In this document: piece after piece, positions 10,771 to 21,973 of the stretch | How positions within the stretch are numbered: position 1 is the stretch's first letter | How the letters are laid out: the number at the start of each line of letters is the position of its first letter | Assembly: GCA_039654915.1 (NCBI GenBank) | Contig: CM077593.1 | Location: 74,194,501-74,258,500, forward strand | Length of the DNA: 64,000 bases | Direction of reading: 5' to 3' | Origin: Aquilaria yunnanensis | Taxonomy: Eukaryota > Streptophyta > Magnoliopsida > Malvales > Thymelaeaceae | Position numbers and translations under genes: made by a program | The notes under the pieces: model-generated | Told to the model about the DNA's origin: nothing | The model's database searches: none | The model's input: the letters and a program-made list of their open reading frames with translations, nothing else

Positions 10771-11383
10771 GGTTTTGATAGTTTAAACTTCATCCAAATC
10801 AATTTTAAAGATTTTAAATCTCTTAGGATGTTATCAAGTTAAAATGCTTGTCTAAGTACAAGAAAACTTTTGAGTTGCTGATTCTGCCTTAGACTCTTCT
10901 GTTTCACCCAATAATTTTCTGTTTTGTCAAGTGAGCCCAAAACTTTGTAGAATTTTCCAGATTTTCCTAAACTTTTATAAACATGTCAGATTTGCCTGCA
11001 ACTTTATGAACTTGACAAATTTGACCCAAAATTTAAGTTTTTCCCAAAACTTTCTAATTCTCTCAAATTCACATCCAAACTTCTCCATTTTACTTAAATT
11101 GACCCCACAAAGCCTTTAGGACTGCAAATTAGTACTTAAACTAAGTAAATTCCTATTTTTACCCTAAATGACCATACTAACTCCTAAAGTTTTATGACAT
11201 GAACAACAATACAACCTAAGTATGACTAGACCAACTAACCCTAAAATGACAAAAATGACCCAAGTGTCTTAACAATTGACCAAATTGCCACTAAAAATAA
11301 AAATGCCTCCTAAACTAATTTTCCTAACCTAGAACTAAGATAAAAAATTGCACCCAGACAAAATTGGGTATCAACAGAAGCTT

Positions 11384-12180
11384 GGTTGTAAGGTGATCCC
11401 TAGGTTCCATCATTCCCTTGCTCTTCAAAAGTATCCATCTTCGAATCTGATTAGTGTCACATTTGAATCTCCATGGCTCCTCCTCTTGAAGAATGGGTAG
11501 AACAATGCTCAGTCTCACTTGCACAATGCTTAGGTACACTCTCCTCCATCTCTTCAATTTTTGTTGATTTATGTTGGTGCTCAACCTCTTGAATTGGCAG
11601 CGTACTCTCCTTGAACAACTCCATGGTTGAAGCTCCATCATTGTCCTCCACTTTCTCTCCGGTTAGAACTTCCTCTTCCTTGAATCTTGACTCAACTTCC
11701 CATTCAAATCTTTCTCTCATGATCTCACTAGTCTATTGCAGATCCTTAGCAACTTCTCTAGAACACATTGGAGCTAACGTAATTTTTCTACCACGATGTA
11801 CAAGAGATACCCTTTTTGTGTGTGCACCATAATTAACCACCTTTTCTTTGCACCATGGCTGACCAATAATAACATGTCCAACTAGCATATCACAAAATAT
11901 GCCATCTTTATATTTGGCCAAAGTAATAGGAAGAAGTACTCGCTTGGTTACCTCCACTTTACCATGATTGAGCCAATGTAGCTTGTATGGATGTCGATGT
12001 GAATAGTTCAGCAAAATGAAGTTTTTCTACCATGTATGTGCCGGCCATGTTTGCATAACTTTCTCCATTAATGATCATACAACATACTTTGACGATGACA
12101 CGAACACTTGTATGGAAAAGTTCTTCGTGTGGCACCTCTAATGTAATGCAATTCTTGGCTGTACCTGAAACAGAAAATCA
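11384..12180 (-). pseudogene. Gypsy I protease remnant and deleted pol
   Basis: On the minus strand the frame from about 12180 reads NCITLEVPHEEL, then VCCMIINGESYANMAGTYMVEKL. This aligns with the retropepsin region of element G (VCSLIVDRGSCTNVASSTMVEKL), but the catalytic Asp is replaced by Asn. After a frameshift near 12010 it continues HPYKLHWLNHGKVEV and later SLVHRGRKITLAPM, as in Gypsy protease-linker segments. It then runs into an acidic segment ending FEEQGNDGT, without any reverse transcriptase or integrase, so about 3 kb of pol has been lost. Confidence 0.65.
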
Positions 12181-12876
12181 TCTCAAACGCTCTACTTTTT
12201 TCCACTCAATTTATTAGTGGAAAATTGTGGGACAATCAATCCTCTTAAGTCTTCTTGAACCAAATCTTTTCCCAAACAAAACCAATGGAAATCCTGAGTG
12301 TAAACAAAGATTGGATAATTAGAAATAAAAAGCAACGCGGTATGGACAAGACAAAGGTGCTGCTAGTAACAATAGAAAAAAACCAGAATTAGAATGATAA
12401 GGTGGGACAACAAAATTTGGATGGCTAAGGACTAGGGAAACAAACAAAACATCTAAGGACAAGAGAGTACAGCTGCTGGAAAACAAAATTTTAAAGATTC
12501 AGCACCTACGAAGAACAAGTTTAGAAGTAACTGGCAAGCCAAGGAATTGAAGGAAGCCATGTATCAACAAAACTAAAACATAGACGATGATTTGGCTGCA
12601 CATGAGACAATTATTCCTTCAGCAAAAAGACAAGGACGTGAACTAGGATCAAGAACAAAAGCCAAACTATCTTTTTTTGACAATTTTCTTGCTGAACACG
12701 AAAAGACCAGAACCAAAATAATTGAAAAACCTGGGTTTACGAAGAACACAAGAACAAGATGGGAGCGAATGAAATCTGGAAAAAAAAATAAGACAAAAAA
12801 ATTTATAATGAAACAAAGACAAGAATCAAACCAGAATTAAAGGAACAAGGATAGATTTGCCCTGATAGAAGCTTGG
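12181..12876 (-). other. Gypsy I leader or gag region, unreadable
   Basis: No frame with gag similarity is visible. The sequence is A-rich and lies between the primer site and the protease remnant, where leader and gag would be. The open frame on the plus strand at 12592-12840 is Lys-rich only because of A-richness. Confidence 0.4.
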
Positions 12877-12890
12877 GGCTTTGATACCAA
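12877..12890 (-). other. Primer-binding site of Gypsy I
   Basis: The minus strand reads TTGGTATCAAAGCC two bases from the LTR end. It matches the initiator-Met primer site TGGTATCAGAGC with one mismatch. Confidence 0.75.
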
Positions 12891-12892
12891 AC

Positions 12893-13780
12893 TGATGGGC
12901 TCCCAACTCTAAGATCTTTTACAAGATTCAATGGATGTCACCAACTCTCAAAATTCGGTTCAAGAGATTGACTGAGGAAGAAAGAATAGAAGCTAGAATC
13001 AGAATATGGGATGAGAAAAGAATAGAAGAAGTGAAGTTAGAAAAATAATTGCAGAATTACACTAAGAAATTTATCTTACCTTCATTCAAGATAAATAAGT
13101 TCCAAAGAACTCAAGAGAAGAGATTTTCCCATTAGGCAAATAATCAAAATCTGCCGTTGTATTACAAGATAATGTACGCCCTTTTAATGGGGCTAGAAAA
13201 TAATGCACAAGGCAAACTAGAACAATAAGACTCATATAACTAGGGCTCCTACTTTGAAAAACATAGAATAACTAGGAATAATAATGCTAAAATACTTAGG
13301 AATAAAAAAACAATTAAAACTCCTAAATAAACCAGGAAACATATGAATCTTAGCTCATGGACAAAAATTCTAGATAAGCTAGGCTTGGCAAAACACGCAA
13401 AACTCATGTAACTTGCTTAACAAGTCTTTTGCGCATTTTGGTGGCAAAATGTACTCCTTGCGTCCCCAGCCTGAAATAACAAATACATGTGATCATTCCT
13501 CTTGAATAATGCTGGGAATATGAATGTATAGCACAAGAATGCACAAGATAGCTTGTTTTCTCCTTAATGGCTTCATTTGATCATGATAAAATAAGCACTC
13601 TAATATAGTGGCTCCTTTTGGTCTTGGTCAGTCCAATAGGTTCAAATATTGCCAATTCTCCATGGAATATATTTGTTGGCTCAAAAATGATCTATAGGCT
13701 CGATCATGGGCATTAGAAACAAAAAGGTGCTCCATTGGGTGCTCTCGAGTGTGAGCCATGAGGTCCCAAGTGGTGTTGCA
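12893..13780 (-). repeat. 5' LTR of Gypsy I
   Basis: It begins tgatgggctcccaactct and ends tggtgttgca on the plus strand (TG...CA on the minus strand). It is homologous to 3632-4547 over most of its length with many substitutions and small indels. Confidence 0.68.
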
Positions 13781-15146
13781 AAGGGGCATGGGTGTAGGGT
13801 GATCCCTGTAGGGATTCGGGAGTCAAATGATAGTAGAATTAACCAAAACCCTCTAAGGATCCAAATAAAATGGGATAAACTGTGTGTTCGGAATTTTCAC
13901 ACTTAGTAGGTTGAGATTTTTCACACAATTGTTGAGCCGAATCACAAAACTTGAATAGTTGACGTGTTCAAGCTTTCTACAGTATCTACATGAACCTCTT
14001 GGATCACCACACCTCCTTCAGATTCTGGCATGAGTGGTCATTTTGTGTCTACAGTGCTAACTTGCGTCCTCCAAGGAAAGATAATAGGGGAGTGCGGCTG
14101 GACGTTTTTAGAACCCTTTTTGAATTTTTTCCTAGGGAGGCACTACGATATTAATACTATATAACATATATAGTGAAGCATAACTCCCAAGCTAAGTAGG
14201 TTTCATAACCTTAATCCAATTAGGCCTAATTTCGGGCTTAACAATGACTCAACTTTTGGGCCAATAGTTAATTTGAAATTATGATGAAACCAAAACCAAA
14301 CAATTTGGCCCTTGCACACAAATAATCCAATTGGCTCTAAGTGTGTGGCCTATAGTCTCCTATCATGTTGGCAATGATCATAAATCACATTTAGGATCAT
14401 AAAAAATAAGGGTTGTCTAGCAACACAACATTGCCACCCAATTGACAAGATAGTTGGTGATTCAACTAAACCTCCATTATCATTATTTGTATATGCCATC
14501 ATCCCTTTGTCTGAGGATACCAACACTAAGTATGAGACATGAAATATATCACTCTTGTATTGCCTAATCTTTGGTTTCTTGATTCCTGAGTAGATTGACT
14601 TAAATTGATGACATTGATATCCTATATCAACTCATAATGTCTATGCATTTCCTCAATCTTACTCAATCAAGGTGGCCATAAGATATCACTCTATTACATA
14701 TGAAGGACAAATCCCACCTTGATCATACAAATCCCTCCACAAGATATGTGATATACCCAATAACCATATTTATGTTTACTCAGTTATGAGTAATAAGGAG
14801 AAGTATCAAAGTATATGACTTACATGTAAGGAACCTTGATGATCTCAGGTCAAAGGACTACATATACCATGATCACTATGAGAATCACTTATGACACTCA
14901 TATAACGATCCATGTAACGTTTTCATGGTGGATCGATCTAGTACATAAGTTCTATAACTTGTACCCATATGTAGACTACATATCTCATATAAGTCTCCAC
15001 ATATGCTAGTCTTTATGTATTATTGCAACCAACTCCACAATAATACTAGACTAAGGATGCTTAAGAATATTATTATTCTAAGGTTATAATTATGTTTGCT
15101 TATGTTACGCAAAAACAAACAACAAACATAATTATTGGAATAATGC

Positions 15147-16004
15147 TGATGCCCGTCGGCATCTTCGTTGTACGACATGGTAGGCCTAAGAGGGACTTCC
15201 AGTATGGAGATGCTGGTATAAGAGACTTTCGTCATGAGATTGCTTGAAATGCTCAAAAGAACAGGGGTTAGGAGGTCCCTGGAGTGTGTTTCTGGGGGAG
15301 GAGCCTCCGACGCCCAAGTCAGTATTTGGCAAGTAAAGAGTAGTGAATGAAGAGCAAAGAGTAGAGTTCTCTTGAGAGTTCAGCCTATGTCCTTACCAAG
15401 GTCGTTTCCCCAAGTATTTATCGGAGGACATTGGGAGAAGTCCGTTTGAGACAGCCTGCTTAAATCATGACACGTGTTCGGCCAGATGCGGTCTGTACCT
15501 TCGGGGATGAGGATCTCCAGCTGGCCATAGGCCGTTCTGGCCTGAAGTCAGGGCCGTGGGAGGCCTGTGTGTCAGGGGCGTGTGTGAGGTCTTTGTGTCA
15601 GAGGCTCCTTAACCGTTTTTGTCGTGTTCACAAGACCCCTTTGGTTAAAGAGACCTCTTCAGGATATGAGAACTTCTAGCCGAGGTTGCTCTAGTCACTC
15701 GGAAGGCCCCTCGGCACAGAGGATCCCTTTCAGAGGATGTTTTCCCCTGTCGAGGATGGTGAGCTACTCCTCCCGAAGTTGGTCAGGTCATCTTACCGAT
15801 GGTGGTAGTGTACCATCTTCCTAAGGTCAGTTTTGTTATTCCCCGAGGGTGATGGTGGATTATCGAGGTTAGGGGGTCAAGGACTGTGGACCCTCTTTTC
15901 CCGAGGTTGGTGCTTGCATTCTTCAAGGGTGATGCTTGTCTTTTCTGAGGGTGGTGCTTCGTCAGAGCTTGGGAGTTTAGAGGGTAATAGCCCTTTGGCT
16001 ATCA
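15147..16004 (-). repeat. 3' LTR of Gypsy T (858 bp)
   Basis: It begins tgatgcccgtcggcatc and ends tttggctatca. It matches 25135-25990. Its TATA region has decayed to tatttatcgg, where the 5' LTR keeps tatttatagg. Confidence 0.95.
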
Positions 16005-16018
16005 CATGCCCCCCTCGA
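16005..16018 (-). other. Polypurine tract of Gypsy T
   Basis: The minus strand reads TTCGAGGGGGGCATG directly upstream of the 3' LTR, in the position and form of a Gypsy polypurine tract. Confidence 0.85.
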
Positions 16019-16392
16019 AAAGCCGAAGTTATGTCTTCGGTTATTTGAGCAAATCATGGGAGTCTTCGTGGAAGGTGGTGGTTAATTTAGTTGTCATGAC
16101 TAAATTTTTAGCCAAGGTTATCTTCTTCGGATGGAGTTTTGGCAATTTGAGATGCCTCTCCTAATCAAGGTAGCTCATCTGGTACTCAAGTGGCTTTCCC
16201 AGTTTTTGGTTGAATTTTTGATGTTCCCGAAGTTGTTCTGTCAGCCCGAGGTGGATATCCCCTTTCATTGGGCCTATGTCGTTTGTTAGTGAATCGTTAC
16301 GTCTTCCAATCAGATAAACGCATCACTTCGGATAAGCTTGCCTAGGCCTTCGTGCTGTCAGGAGGCGTGCCCTCGTTTCCTGCGTCGGGTGA

Positions 16393-16535
16393 CACGTGTG
16401 ATGTGGCAATTGGTGGACAGTTGCTTCGGTTGTATCAACTGTTTCTCTTCACCTTCAAGGGGCAATTATGGTGACGATTCGCCTTCGAGGCATAATTATG
16501 GTGACGATTCGCATACCCCCTTCGGCCTATATAAA
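16393..16535 (+). promoter_or_regulatory. Putative promoter of the antisense gene in T
   Basis: Reading on the plus strand, a perfect G-box CACGTG (16393-16398) is followed by two copies of AATTATGGTGACGATTCGC (16464-16482 and 16494-16512). Each copy contains a TGACG motif of the as-1/TGA-factor type, exactly 30 bp apart. A TATA box TATATAAA follows at 16528-16535, and a pyrimidine-rich leader lies after that. The first long frame starts at 16849. This order and spacing look like a plant RNA polymerase II promoter separate from the LTR. Function is inferred from motifs only. Confidence 0.6.
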
Positions 16536-16848
16536 CCTTCCATTCCTCAGAGTTCTCCTTCCTTGCTTTCTTTTTGCTTCCATTTTGCTATCATTTGCTT
16601 TCAAGCTTTTTTTCTTTTTCCTATGGCGGCGCGAGCGGCGGTGTGATTTTTGCCTAGTTTTCACGACGGTGTTTAGAAATCCTGAATTCGGCAAGAGTTT
16701 TGGTGGGTTCTCCTTTCCGAAGTCCTTCGGTTTCTTGTGTTTCTATTTTTTCTACTATTTCAAAGTCGTCTCCTTCTTTTGAAGTCGTTATTCGGCATTG
16801 TTTCCTTTTTTTCTTTTCACCTTTTCGAATTAGGTTTCCCTCTTCCGA

Positions 16849-19241
16849 ATGTCTTCCCCCATTCCGCTCATGTCTGTCCAAACTGTCCCTGAGAGCTGGC
16901 TTCCTCTTCATTCTCATCCGAGTTGTACCACTTTGAAGAAGTTAGCGAAGTGGACAACTAAATTCTTTCTCCCTTCTTACGCGGTTATCAGGCTACCCAG
17001 ACTTGGCCTGTTCAGTTATATGAATAACTCAGACAAGGCTACCGTTTTTCGGGTCCAACTGAAGGCTGGACTTCGGTTTCCTCCGCCGAAGATGATTTGC
17101 GACTTCTGCCAATTTCATGGTGTAGCCGTGAATTAGCTTCCTCCCAACTCTTACTCCTACTTCAATGCTTTCCTTTGCATGTGTGGGGTTTTCAAGATAG
17201 AGCCCCACTTTGTCATCTTCATGCAGCACTACAAGCTCTTTTCGGTTCCGAAGGGTGGCTTCTATTTTTTGCTACCTTGGGGATCTGGGAGCAAAACGTA
17301 TATGTTCACCTTCAGGACCAAGGACAGCTGGCGAGGGTGGCAGAAGAAATTCTTCTTCCTGAAGGTGGACGAGGCATGGTCGTATGTGCCGACCAGGTGG
17401 GCCTGGGGGATGCTGGAGACGGATGTCGTCGACCCCAGGAAGCTGCTAACTCCTGAGTTAGCAGTGAGGTTTGAGGAGTTCGATGGCCGTGTCTGAGCTG
17501 TTGCAAACTGGGACCCTGAGGTCCCTCCAAGCTCCTTGTACCCCTTTCCCATCAAGTGGAATCTTATGGCCGAAGAGGTCCTTCGGGAGTTGGGGGTAAT
17601 CAAGGAGCACAAAACCAACCTCAACATGCCGAAGCCTGCTATTGATGGGAAGAAGGCATGGCTGGTGATGCTCCTTTGGGGGGAACACATACGAAGCCCT
17701 TGTTGAGAGTAAATCATCTTCCAGATTTTGTTATATGTACTCCTCTGGACTTACACTAATGTCTTTCATTTTTCAGAGATGGGGCGATCAGTCCGCTGTA
17801 TTTTACAAGTCCCTCTTCCTTGGTCAAGCCGAGAAGGGGGAGCAGCAAAAGAAGAAGGCTGCCCCAAAGAGGAGGAAGATGTTGGGAGGAGGGCCATCTT
17901 CAGTGAAGAAGTCGAAGAAGGACTCTCTTCCTCCCCATACCACTAAGGCCGATGTCTTGGGGACTTCGGCAGGGGGCTCTTCCGCTGAAGAGCTCGAGGA
18001 TCGCCGAAGAAGGAAGGGCAAGCAGGTCCCTGCCGATGTACAGGAGGTCAGCGACTTTAAGGAGGATGTCGCCGAAGTTCCTCCAAGTTTGTCCCTTAGC
18101 CATTTTTCTATGAGTGTGGGATTTTTTGGCATTTTAGATCTTATAGACGTATGGCTAAAGGATAATGTGCTGATGGAACTTCGGCGTGATTTTGCAGAGG
18201 AGCAAGCGCCCATTGTGTGGATGGTGGAGTACGCCCGGAAGCTGGCCCTTTGGCCCACATCCCAAGGGACAAGGTGTCGAAGGAGCCTTTCTGGACCTTC
18301 ACAAAGGACATGAACCTGTTTTCTGAGGATAGCCAGAAAATGGCTCCTCAGATGGCGAACGGCATCCTCACCAACGCCACTTTCAAGTCCCTTACTGAAG
18401 AGTGCCTAAATGAGGAGGTCCTCGTCGCGAGGATGTCCGAACACGCTGCCCTGGTAAATTCTGAGCTTTTTGGGACTTAGAAGATTTTTCTAAGCTTTTA
18501 TAGCCTTCTGACCCTTACTCAAAGTCTTTCTTTTTTGCAGCTCTTGGCGTATAGTGGATACTTCAGAGCATGGGCAGCAAAGCAGTCTTTGATCCGATCT
18601 CAAACCAAAGAGCGCTTGGAGAGAGCCAAGGTAATATGTGCTAGCTCGGTTGTTAAGTATGCCGAGCTGAACAAGAGAGCCAAGGAGGAGGTGTCTAAAG
18701 TTCGGGAGGAGTTCTTGAAGATTCAGGAAGAGCTCTTTCAAGATTTCTCCAAGAAACTGTCTGACCTCGGGGAGAAGGTTATCACACTAACTTTGGCTAA
18801 TGAGGCTTATCGGAAGGGGAAGGAGGAGGACTCTACACTCCTCACGAAGGCCCTCGCAGACAACGCCGAACTTCAAGTTGAGGTTGACGTGCCAAAGAAG
18901 AAGAAGAAGAAGAAGAAGAAGAAGAAGAAGACGAAGAAGCTGGAGAAGGAGGTCGCTGAGCTAAAGGATGAGTTGAACGACTTGGCTGTCGAGAAGGACA
19001 AAGCTGATCAAGCAACCAAGGTTGCGTCCAAGACAGCTTCTGTTTGGCTCGACACCAAGTTTTGGCCAAGAACCTAGACCTCGACGTCTCCTTTTTGGCC
19101 GGTCTGGATATCCCCGAAGGGCCTTGCTGGACATGGTTGAAGATAGAGCACCTCAATCTTCCTTTTGCCCTTCCTCTGGCACGGAAGGATGTGACAGAGG
19201 AAGTTCGTGGTGAAGTAGCTCAGGATGGCGAGGTCCCCTAG
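16849..19241 (+). pseudogene. Antisense intron-containing ORF of Gypsy T (Transposase_28-like)
   Basis: Exon 1 (16849-17708) starts MSSPIPLMSVQTVPES. It contains LRFPPPKMICDFCQFHGV, then IEPHFVIFMQHYKLFSV and the Trp-rich SWRGWQKKFFFLKV. This fits the plant family called putative gypsy-type transposon (Transposase_28, PF04195), from memory of the family. Intron 1 (17709-17776) is GTAAAT...TTTTTCAG. Exon 2 (17777-18453) encodes WGDQSAVFYKS and a Lys-rich tail. Intron 2 (18454-18540) is GTAAAT...TTTTTTGCAG, and it joins exons 2 and 3 in phase. Exon 3 is a long Glu/Lys coiled coil with a Lys run, ending at TAG 19239-19241. Stops at 17134, 17494 and 17704 and frameshifts near 18250 and 19030 disable this copy; intron 1 needs an indel to keep phase. 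It runs tail-to-tail with integrase. Function is unknown. Confidence 0.7.
18894..18930 (+). repeat. AAG microsatellite in the antisense ORF
   Basis: About twelve AAG units encode a Lys run in the coiled coil of exon 3. The opposite strand reads as a Ser-rich open frame, which is only a shadow of this tract. Confidence 0.9.
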
Positions 19242-19647
19242 GCGTCTAGAACCCTGAATAGGCTTTTTTTTTCTTCTTTTTCTTTGTAAATTTCTCCTCG
19301 TTGTACAAATACATTAATGAAAAAAAATTTTCCTCCTCCAAAATTTTGCTAAGTCCCAAGACATATTTCTCTTATATTATCTTCGGTACTGAGGGTCAGT
19401 TCAACCATTTTCGGTCCAGGTCCCTCAGGAAGATAGTAAGTATCCTTCGCGCTTGTTATCCCGATAACCGCCTTCGGCACACATAGCGCTAGTTTCGGCC
19501 AATATCTTTTGGCAAAGCTTTGCCTATTTGTATCAACCATGTTCGGTTATTGTTCCCTTGGAGAAGATGTATCATTTTTGTACATAGGTACTTACACCTT
19601 GTTCGGCTAGACTCCTTTGGTGGGACTTTTTTTCCTTAGAAGTTTTT
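19242..19647. other. Tail-to-tail spacer between antisense ORF and integrase
   Basis: This non-coding stretch follows the antisense stop and the integrase stop. A T-rich run and aatacattaatgaaaa near 19307-19322 could serve 3'-end formation of the plus-strand transcript. No canonical AATAAA was found. Confidence 0.4.
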
Positions 19648-20850
19648 TTAAGTGTAGAATTTTTTCAGGGCATCTGAATGCCATGTGTTCCTAAGTTCTC
19701 CACCTTCGGCATCACCAAGCTTGTAGACTCCTAGCCAAACTTCATCAAGAACCAGATAGGGCCCTTCCCAGTTCGCCCGAAGTACTCCGTGAGATGGTCT
19801 TCGGGGCTCAAACTCAGCCTTTTGGAGGATGAGGTCCCCTTTCTTGATTCCTTTTCGCTTGACATGCGAGTTCGCAGCGATAGCTACCCTTTCTTGAAAA
19901 GCTCTTCTTCTAAGCTTAGCCACTTCTTTGTGTTCGTCAATTAGGTCCAGCTTGGTTCTCAACCCAAGGTCATTCCCCTTTTTGTCGAACACTTGTATCC
20001 TTATGGATGGTTGAACCATTTCAATAGGAATAATGGCCTTCGTGCCGAATACGAGAGAGAAAGACGTCTCACCTGTGGCCCTTCAGGGGGTTGTCCGATA
20101 GCTCCATAGCACACTAGGAAGTTCTCCTGGCCATTTTCCTTTTGCTTCCTTCAATCTCTTTTTCAAACCATCCTTTATGGTTCTGTTTGACACCTCTACC
20201 TGTCTATTGCTCTGAGGATGAGCTACCGGGGTGAAGTGCATTTTTATCCCGAGGTCGGTAGTGAATTCTTGAAACCCCTTGTCAATAAACTGGGAACCAT
20301 TATCGGCCACTATCACCACCAGTATGCCAAATCTACATACGATGTTCTTCCATATGAACTTCTATATGTCCTTCGCCAATATGGTTGCTAGAGGCTCTGC
20401 CTCAATCCATTTAGTGAAGTAATCCACTGCGACTATGCAGAACTTCACTCATCCGGGTGCAGTTTGGAGAGGCCCGATGAGGCCAATACCTATACCACGA
20501 AAGGGCAAGGGTAGTTAGCCGGAGTTACCATTTCCGAGGGTAACCTCTGGATGCTAGCGTGTCTTTGGCAATTGTCACATTTGTAGACAAATTACCTTGC
20601 GTCCTTCCTCAAGGTGGGCTAGAAGTATCCCTGGCGGAGTAGTACTCCTGCCAGAGCGTCAGTTCCTATATGGGAATCGCAAGCCCCCTCATGGACTTCT
20701 TTAAGGACTGTCTCTACATCTTCTTCGCTGACATACCTTTGTAGTGGACTTGCGTACCCTTGTCGGTATAACTCTTCCCCAATCAAGAAATATCGTCTAG
20801 AACGTCTTTGCACTGTTGTTGCCTCAAGAGGGTTTTCGAGAAGTTCTGAA
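19648..20850 (-). pseudogene. Gypsy T integrase
   Basis: The zinc region begins in EVHEGACDSHIG (about 20660-20690), and the Cys pair follows in KCDNCQRHA near 20580. The core is broken until VADNGSQFIDKGFQEF (second Asp) and NRQVEVSNRTI (catalytic Glu) at 20083-20319. The C-terminal part, about 19648-20019, has the usual basic KKGDLILQK and NWEGPYLVLDEV motifs and ends KKFYT. Stops occur between these blocks and the first catalytic Asp region is not readable. Integrase would join element DNA to the host chromosome. Confidence 0.85.
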
Positions 20851-21973
20851 GTCATAAGATACTTTTTTATGGGATTTTTCCATCCTCTTTCCAAGGTTGC
20901 TATGCTCATTATTGCTATGCTCATGTGACTTAGCACCTCGGTGGACTTTTTTGACTTAGCCAAAGTATCTGCTTCAGTATTGTCCCGACGAGGCACGTTC
21001 TTGATGTGTACCGCATCGAACTCCTGGATGAGCTTTGATACGAGGTCGTGATACTTTGCCAAGGTTGGGTCTTTCGCGCCGTAGTCCCCTGCCATTTGTC
21101 GGGCCACTAGCTGAGAATCGTTATGGGCCTTTAGGTTTCTCACACCAACTCTTCTGGCCAGGCGCAAACCTGCTATGAGGGCTTCATATTCTGCCATATT
21201 GTTGGTGACATTAAACCCGAATTTGATGGTTTTCATGACTTCCATACCTTCGAGACCACGGAGAATTACTCCGGCTCCTTAATGTTCGGAACCAGAGGCC
21301 TAGTCAACAAACAGAGTCCACTCAGGTTCATCTTTATCGAGGTTAGGTGGACTGTCTTCGGCAATGAGTGCCTCAACGATGAAGTCTGCCAATGCTTGTG
21401 CTTTTATTGCCTTCCTTGGCTCATAGGTGATATCATACTGACCGAGCTCGATGCACCACTTTGATAGCCTTCCTGAGTGGTCTACCTTCTTCATTATATC
21501 CCGAAGAGGCAGATTACTTCAGACAATAATAGGGTGCCCTTGGAAATAGGGTCATAACCTTCTGCTTGCATGTACCAGGGCATAAATAGCCTTTTGTAGC
21601 AAGGGGTACCTGACTTTGGCACCATGCAGAGACTTGCTCACATAATATACTGGCCATTGCTTTGCCCCCTATTCCTTCACAAGGATTGAACTTACCATAT
21701 TTTCAGTGACGGCAAGGTATAGTATGAGGGGTTCTCCTTCCCGTGGCTACCGAAGTGTCAGCAAATGAGTTCGGTAGACTTTAAGCTCTTCCCAGGCCTT
21801 TTGGCAGCTCTGTTCCAAGGGCGCACCTCAGTTCCAAGGTCACCTCCATTTTTTGCTGCTTTAGTGACGACCTTGAAGAACGATCGACAGCGATCCCCAT
21901 ATCTGGAGATGAATCTGCTAAGGGACGTGATTCGCCCCGTGAGTCTTTGCACATCCTTGGTCATTGTGGGAGT
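20851..21973 (-). pseudogene. Gypsy T RNase H and Tat-type second RNase H
   Basis: Downstream of reverse transcriptase on the minus strand, a badly broken first RNase H region leads to KWCIELGQYDITYEPRKAIK. EPEWTLFVD then opens the second RNase H, where a stop follows VD in place of the usual Gly. It continues FGFNVTNNMAEYEALIAGL and AHNDSQLVARQMAGDY, ending with RRDNTEADTLAKS. The E in AEYEAL and the D in NDSQL correspond to catalytic positions. This duplicated domain, related to plant and archaeal RNase H, is diagnostic for the Tat lineage. Confidence 0.85.

Larger units (their letters stand above)
4548..11376 (-). mobile_element. Solo-LTR-like block J (about 1.95 kb), split by Copia K
   Basis: Read on the minus strand the block begins TGTTGATACCCAATTTTG at 11376, a form common at plant Gypsy LTR starts, and ends in ...TTGCAACA at 4548. 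It contains a TATA-like TATAAATATAAG near 10725-10740 on the minus strand, followed by a GC-rich leader-like stretch. Without the Copia the block is about 1.95 kb. The 5-mer gaagc occurs directly right of it (11377-11381) and at 4532-4536, 11 bp short of the left end, so the exact left edge is open. It could be a solo LTR or one LTR of a lost element. Confidence 0.5.
3632..13780 (-). mobile_element. Old Ty3/Gypsy element I (gutted, nested into)
   Basis: Two related sequences of about 0.9 kb (3632 to about 4547, and 12893-13780) lie in the same orientation. Just inside the right copy is a primer site complementary to initiator Met tRNA, so the right copy is the 5' LTR and the element reads on the minus strand. 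What remains inside is a decayed Gypsy protease region and leader. Reverse transcriptase and integrase are absent. The space was later occupied by LTR block J and Copia K. The 10-mer aaggggcatg lies directly outside both LTRs (3622-3631 and 13781-13790), longer than the usual 5-bp duplication. LTR divergence is high, so this is one of the oldest insertions here. Confidence 0.65.

Noticed and set aside
12592..12840. Lys-rich plus-strand frame
   Set aside because: Composition follows from A-rich leader DNA; it is antisense to Gypsy I and shows no domain.
17262..18258. Several minus-strand frames opposite the antisense gene
   Set aside because: They overlap the conserved plus-strand domain in other frames and show no retroelement motif. 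Pol of T ends at 19648.
18842..19156. Ser-rich minus-strand frame
   Set aside because: The Ser run is the reverse strand of the AAG tract that encodes Lys in the antisense ORF of T.
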